Assembly: GCA_030840665.1 (NCBI GenBank)
Contig: JAVEEB010000461.1
Location: 1-7,951, forward strand
Direction: 5' to 3'
DNA: 7,951 nucleotides
Origin: Frankiaceae bacterium
GTDB lineage: Bacteria > Actinomycetota > Actinomycetes > JAVEEB01
Shown here: in pieces, positions 4,854-7,951 of the stretch
Layout: every line of letters begins with the position of its first letter
How positions within the stretch are numbered: the stretch's first letter is position 1
Made by a program: the position numbers and the translations under genes
The notes under the pieces: generated by a model
What the model was told of the DNA's origin: nothing
Database searches by the model: none
The model's input: the letters and a program-made list of their open reading frames with translations, nothing else

Positions 4854-6410
4854 ATGCTCCGGCCACGATCAAGCAGTGACAACGTGGGGATTGCCGACCG
4901 CGAGGGGGCGCCCGGTTCGATGGCGCGGCCGGATCCGGTAGCCGCGCGGGCCCAGCTGCTGCCCGTTCTCATTTTCTTGGGGATGGTCGTCGCGGTGGTG
5001 AGCAGCCTCGGCGCCCCGATGATCCCGACCATCGCCGCCCTGGATCACGTGACACTGGCGACCGCCCAATGGTCGCTGACGATCACTCTTCTGGTCGGGG
5101 CCGTGGCGACGCCGACGATGGGCCGCCTGGGGGATGGCCCACATCGCAAAGCCGTGGTGGTCGTATCGCTCGCCGCCGTGGTGGCGGGGAGCGTTCTGGC
5201 AGCCCTGCCACTGCCGTTCGCCGCCCTCGTCATCGGCCGGGGGCTGCAGGGCATCGGGCTCGGGCTGACCCCGCTGGCCATCGCCACGGCGCGCGACCAT
5301 CTGCCCCCGGAGAAGTCGCGGTCCGCGGTCGCGCTGTTGTCGATCACCACCGTGGCGGGCGTCGGCCTCGGTTACCCGCTGACGGGTTTGATCGCAGAGC
5401 GGTTCAGCGTTCACGGCGGGTTCTGGTTCGGGGCGATCATCTCCGCGTTGGCGCTGCTGGCGGCGATCCTCGTCGTACCGGCGAGTTCTCATCGGCCGAA
5501 GCGCCGCCTCGACGTCTCCGGCGCTCTCCTTCTCGGGCTGGGGCTCGGCACGCTCCTCCTCGGTCTCAGTGAGGCGGAGCAGTGGGGCTGGTCGTCCCCG
5601 CGGCTCATCGCCTGCGGCCTGGTCTCCGCGCTTCTCCTTGCCGGGTTCGTTGTCCGCGAGCTGCGCGCCGCCCATCCCCTTGTCGACCTCAAGCTCGCCC
5701 GCAACCGCACGGTGTTGACAGCGGACGTGACCGGCCTGTGCGCCGGCGTCGGGATGTACCTCCTCCTGTCCCTCATCACACGCTTCGTGCAGACCCCGTC
5801 CTCGGCCGGCTACGGCTTCGGTTCCTCGATCGTGGTGGCGGGCTTCGTGCTCCTGCCGTTCTCCGTTGCCAGCGTCGTATCGAGCAAGGTCGTACCGATC
5901 CTCGCCCGTCGCACGTCGCCCGACCTGGTGCTGCCCTTCGGCTGCACCGTGCTCGTCGTCGCGATGGCAACTTTCCTGTTGGCACACGGCTCTTTGTGGC
6001 AGGTGATGGTGACCATGGCCATCGCGGGGCTGGGGGTCGGCTGCACGTTCGCGGCGATGCCCGGCCTCATCGTGCGGTCCGTTCTGCCGCAGGAGACCGG
6101 CAGTGCCATGAGCTTCAACCAGGTCCTTCGTACCGTTGGCTATTCCATGGGCAGCGCGCTGTCCGCCACGGTGCTGCAGGCGCACACTGCCGCGCACGCG
6201 GTCCTCCCTTCCTACGGCGGCTACCAGACGGCCGCGGTGCTCGGGCTCAGCACCTGTGCCGTCACCATCGTCATCAGCTTCTTCCTCCCACGCGTCGGGC
6301 GTTCGGCGGACGTCGATGAACAGTTGGTGCGTGACAGCGTCGACGCGGCAGCTTCCGGCACCTTTTTGTACGACGATGAATCCCACCCGCTGCGGGGAGC
6401 TGCGACATGA
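4854..6410 (+). CDS. MFS drug/metabolite efflux transporter, DHA2 (14-helix) type
   Basis: 518-residue inner-membrane proton antiporter with about 14 hydrophobic segments. It has a hydrophilic N-tail of some 35 residues, a first helix at about 36-57, and a last one near 460-480. MFS motif A, GRLGDGPHRK (90-99), follows helix 2. A motif B-like VIGRGLQGIGLG with Arg129 is in helix 4. An antiporter-type motif C region, AGVGLGYPLTG (168-178), lies in helix 5. Length and helix number fit the EmrB/QacA (DHA2) family, whose members export drugs, dyes, antibiotics or metabolites. The substrate cannot be deduced. The last four bases are shared with the TetR start (ATGA at 6407-6410), so the two genes are translationally coupled and the transporter is very probably controlled by its own TetR partner. 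The gene is divergent from an SDR dehydrogenase. Confidence 0.94.
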   Translation: MLRPRSSSDNVGIADREGAPGSMARPDPVAARAQLLPVLIFLGMVVAVVSSLGAPMIPTIAALDHVTLATAQWSLTITLLVGAVATPTMGRLGDGPHRKAVVVVSLAAVVAGSVLAALPLPFAALVIGRGLQGIGLGLTPLAIATARDHLPPEKSRSAVALLSITTVAGVGLGYPLTGLIAERFSVHGGFWFGAIISALALLAAILVVPASSHRPKRRLDVSGALLLGLGLGTLLLGLSEAEQWGWSSPRLIACGLVSALLLAGFVVRELRAAHPLVDLKLARNRTVLTADVTGLCAGVGMYLLLSLITRFVQTPSSAGYGFGSSIVVAGFVLLPFSVASVVSSKVVPILARRTSPDLVLPFGCTVLVVAMATFLLAHGSLWQVMVTMAIAGLGVGCTFAAMPGLIVRSVLPQETGSAMSFNQVLRTVGYSMGSALSATVLQAHTAAHAVLPSYGGYQTAAVLGLSTCAVTIVISFFLPRVGRSADVDEQLVRDSVDAAASGTFLYDDESHPLRGAAT

Positions 6411-6967
6411 CGGTCATCAAGTTGGCGCCCCGTCGGCGGGATGCCACGCGCACCCGGTCCGCGCTCCTCGCCGCGGCGGCGGAGCTGTTCGCCGACCGTG
6501 GCTACGACGGCGCCACGGTGCGCGAAATCGGCGAACGCGCCGGGGTGGACCCGACGTTGATCGCCCGCTACTTCGGCAGCAAGGCCGGGCTGTACCTCGA
6601 AACCGTGCAGACGGGTGAGCCGCCCGCCGACCTCCTGAATCGCGATCGGCTTGTGGCGCTCCTCGACCGCATGTCGCGGAGCGGTGTCGGCCCCGTACTG
6701 CAGGCTGCGGTGCGTCCGCACGCCGAGGATGACATCCAGCGCGCCTCCACCGAGGCATTGCACGACCGGCTCGTCACGCCGCTGCGCGAGCGCCTCGCGA
6801 CAGACGGCACGACCGCGGATTCGCAGCTACGGGCAGAGGCCGCCGTGGCGGCGTTCGCCGGCATCGCGCTCGGGGCGAAGTCGGGAGCATTTCCCGCCCT
6901 GGCGGCCGCGACCACCGAACAGCTTGTCTCCGTCACCGTGTCCTTGCTCGACGGCGTGCGCAGCTGA
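6407..6967 (+). CDS. TetR/AcrR-family transcriptional regulator
   Basis: 186-residue repressor. The N-terminal TetR_N domain spans about residues 13-65 and includes RSALLAAAAELFADRGYDG, the helix-turn-helix ATVREIGERAGVDPTLIARYF (36-56), and the GSKAGLY segment after it. The remaining two thirds is a helical ligand-binding and dimerisation domain of no recognisable subtype. The ATG overlaps the MFS stop, and GGGGAG at 6394-6399 gives a 7-base spacer, so expression follows the transporter. The expected function is to repress its own operon until the transported compound or a related ligand binds. The dyad at 4809-4841 is the best visible operator. Confidence 0.93.
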   Translation: MTVIKLAPRRRDATRTRSALLAAAAELFADRGYDGATVREIGERAGVDPTLIARYFGSKAGLYLETVQTGEPPADLLNRDRLVALLDRMSRSGVGPVLQAAVRPHAEDDIQRASTEALHDRLVTPLRERLATDGTTADSQLRAEAAVAAFAGIALGAKSGAFPALAAATTEQLVSVTVSLLDGVRS

Positions 6968-7020
6968 CACTGGCCCTCGACCGCAGTCTGCCGCCCATTC
7001 GGCCGGGATGTCGCAGACGG

Positions 7021-7026
7021 TACGGT
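7021..7026 (+). promoter_or_regulatory. Candidate -10 element of the histidine-rich small gene, leaderless
   Basis: TACGGT, the same hexamer as in the dehydrogenase promoter, ends 6 bases before the ATG at 7033. There is no Shine-Dalgarno sequence, so a leaderless mRNA is likely. A weak TTCGGC at 6998-7003, 17 bases upstream, could serve as the -35. Confidence 0.45.
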
Positions 7027-7032
7027 TTACGG

Positions 7033-7248
7033 ATGGGACAGAACTCGAAAGCCAAGCGGGACCTCAAGGCGAAGGCGCGGGCCAAGGCGGATCGGGCACG
7101 GCTCGGCGGCACGCTGCCGCGGGCGGACGAGCACGCCGGGCACGACCACGGAGGCCAGCCGCACGACCAGGCCGCGCATGACCGTGGCGAGCACGAGCCC
7201 AACTACCGCGCGCCGGTCGAGGACCACACCGGTCACGACCACGACTGA
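7033..7248 (+). CDS. Small histidine-rich protein with basic N-terminus, function unknown
   Basis: 71 residues in two parts. Residues 1-30 hold ten Lys/Arg and many Ala (KAKRDLKAKARAKADRAR) and could form a basic helix that binds nucleic acid or another acidic partner. Residues 31-71 hold all nine histidines, mostly with Asp and Gly: HAGHDH at 34-39 and HTGHDHD at 65-71, the latter at the extreme C-terminus. Such HxxHxH clusters often bind nickel, zinc or copper, but no known chaperone family is recognised. There is no signal peptide, membrane segment or cysteine. Reality as a gene is supported by the suitably placed -10, sensible amino-acid composition, and placement between real genes without overlap. 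It stands alone on its transcript, 65 bp after the TetR stop, and converges with the LacI-family gene. Confidence 0.72.
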   Translation: MGQNSKAKRDLKAKARAKADRARLGGTLPRADEHAGHDHGGQPHDQAAHDRGEHEPNYRAPVEDHTGHDHD

Positions 7249-7274
7249 CGGTTTGAACCTGCCGGTCAGGACGG

Positions 7275-7951
7275 CTAGGCAGACTGCCTGATCACCAAGG
7301 TCGGCTGGTACCCGACGGACAGCGGCTCCGCTTCGGGGTTGTTGATCTGCCGGAGGAGCAGCGTCGCCATCTCCGCGGCCATGTCCTCCACCGGCTCGCG
7401 CACCGTCGTCAGTTGTGGCCTGCAGGCCTTGGCGGCGCTGCTGTCGTCGAAGCCGACGACCGCGACGTCATCAGGGACCTGTCGGCCGGACTCCCTGAGC
7501 ACCGGCAGGGCGCCTTCTGCCATCAGGTCGCTGGCGATGAACAGCCCGTCGATGTCGGGGTGCTCCTGGATCAACCGTGCCATCGCGTCTTCGCCGCTGT
7601 CCCTCGTGAACATGCCCTCGACCGCGGGGACCTCGGTCAGCCCGTGGCGCGCCAGGACCTCACGAAAACCGAGGAGCCGCTCGGCACTCACCCGCATGTC
7701 GGCGGGCCCGGTGATCGTCGCAAGCCGGCGGCAGCCGCGCGCGACCAGGTGCTCGGCCGCGAGCCGCCCACCGGCCAGCTGATCCAGTTGCACGTAGTTG
7801 ATGGCTAGGGCGTGCGGCGGCCGCGAATACAACGCGGCCGGAATCTTGAAGCGGGACAGGAGTTCCGGGAGCGGGTCCTCGGCGTCGCCCGAGATGTGCA
7901 GCACGCCGTCGACGTGGCCTTGGCGGAGGTACCGCATGAGCTGGTCGCGCG
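7275..7951 (-). CDS. LacI-family transcriptional regulator, C-terminal part (5' end outside window)
   Basis: The minus-strand frame is open from the right edge to a TAG at 7275, giving 224 residues. The frame continues past the first visible Met (7937) as RDQLMRYLRQGHVDGVLHIS, so that Met is internal and the DNA-binding N-terminal helix-turn-helix lies beyond the edge. The visible part is the sugar-binding (periplasmic binding protein-like) effector and dimer domain. It includes HVDGVLHISGD, GRLAAEHLVARGCRRLATITGP, DIDGLFIASDLMAEGALPVLRE, VAVVGFDDS and LTTVREPVEDMA, all typical of LacI/GalR proteins. The full family length is about 330-350, so roughly 110-120 residues are missing. Effector and target are unknown, but LacI proteins usually control a neighbouring sugar-uptake or glycosidase operon, which would be to the right. 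Confidence 0.93.
   Translation of the reverse strand, partial: RDQLMRYLRQGHVDGVLHISGDAEDPLPELLSRFKIPAALYSRPPHALAINYVQLDQLAGGRLAAEHLVARGCRRLATITGPADMRVSAERLLGFREVLARHGLTEVPAVEGMFTRDSGEDAMARLIQEHPDIDGLFIASDLMAEGALPVLRESGRQVPDDVAVVGFDDSSAAKACRPQLTTVREPVEDMAAEMATLLLRQINNPEAEPLSVGYQPTLVIRQSA

Noticed and set aside
4869..6386. 505-codon minus-strand open frame opposite the MFS gene
   Set aside because: The product is full of Glu/Arg/His/Gln with no fold or motif. The plus strand has a clear 14-helix MFS protein with conserved motifs.
6983..7288. GCAGTCTGCC at 6983-6992 and its reverse complement at 7278-7287, flanking the histidine-rich gene
   Set aside because: The 10-bp match is short, one copy lies inside the LacI coding end, and nothing like transposase or target duplication is present. 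Probably chance.
7277..7289. AGGCAG-A-CTGCCT palindrome at the convergent end of the small gene and the LacI gene
   Set aside because: Considered as a terminator, but the one-base centre cannot form a good hairpin loop, there is no T-tract, and it is LacI coding sequence.

Overview
This is GC-rich DNA from an actinobacterium, most likely in or near the Micrococcales. The evidence is the NucS-type N-terminus at the left edge (actinobacterial non-canonical mismatch repair), GTG starts, candidate leaderless genes behind TANNNT -10 boxes, a perfect actinobacterial-type LexA box and a catalase with a divergent Fur-family regulator. The genus cannot be fixed from the sequence. No rRNA, tRNA, CRISPR array, insertion sequence or phage gene was seen. 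The window looks like an ordinary chromosomal stretch of small regulatory and stress modules.

Layout. Positions 1-1589 hold three minus-strand genes. In transcription order they are a two-domain VOC/glyoxalase-like protein, a small SAM-dependent methyltransferase and the first 44 codons of nucS, which runs off the left edge. A perfect 13-bp hairpin at 1647-1680 separates them from a minus-strand catalase (1707-3350). The catalase is divergent from a plus-strand Fur/PerR-like regulator (3466-3903). The gap between them carries a 7-1-7 inverted repeat overlapping the likely catalase -10 element, the usual form of a Fur-family operator, so the pair reads as a peroxide-response module. The regulator converges on a minus-strand short-chain dehydrogenase (3900-4736), and the two share the bases CTAG as their stop codons.

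The dehydrogenase is divergent from a two-gene plus-strand operon: a 14-helix MFS transporter (4854-6410) whose stop overlaps the start of a TetR regulator (6407-6967). The gap between dehydrogenase and transporter (4737-4853) is the richest regulatory stretch here. It holds a candidate leaderless promoter for the dehydrogenase, a perfect TCGAAC-N4-GTTCGA SOS box over its -35 region, and a separate perfect 9-bp dyad just upstream of the transporter's ribosome binding site that suits the TetR protein. This suggests SOS control of the dehydrogenase beside local control of an efflux operon.

At the right end is a 71-residue protein with a basic N-terminus and a histidine-rich C-terminus (7033-7248), apparently leaderless. 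It is followed by the C-terminal 224 residues of a LacI-family regulator that enters from beyond the right edge. No gene-free stretch exceeds 300 bases. I see no clear novel multi-gene system. The observations most worth following are the SOS box, the catalase/PerR operator, the TetR-type dyad and the histidine-rich small protein.
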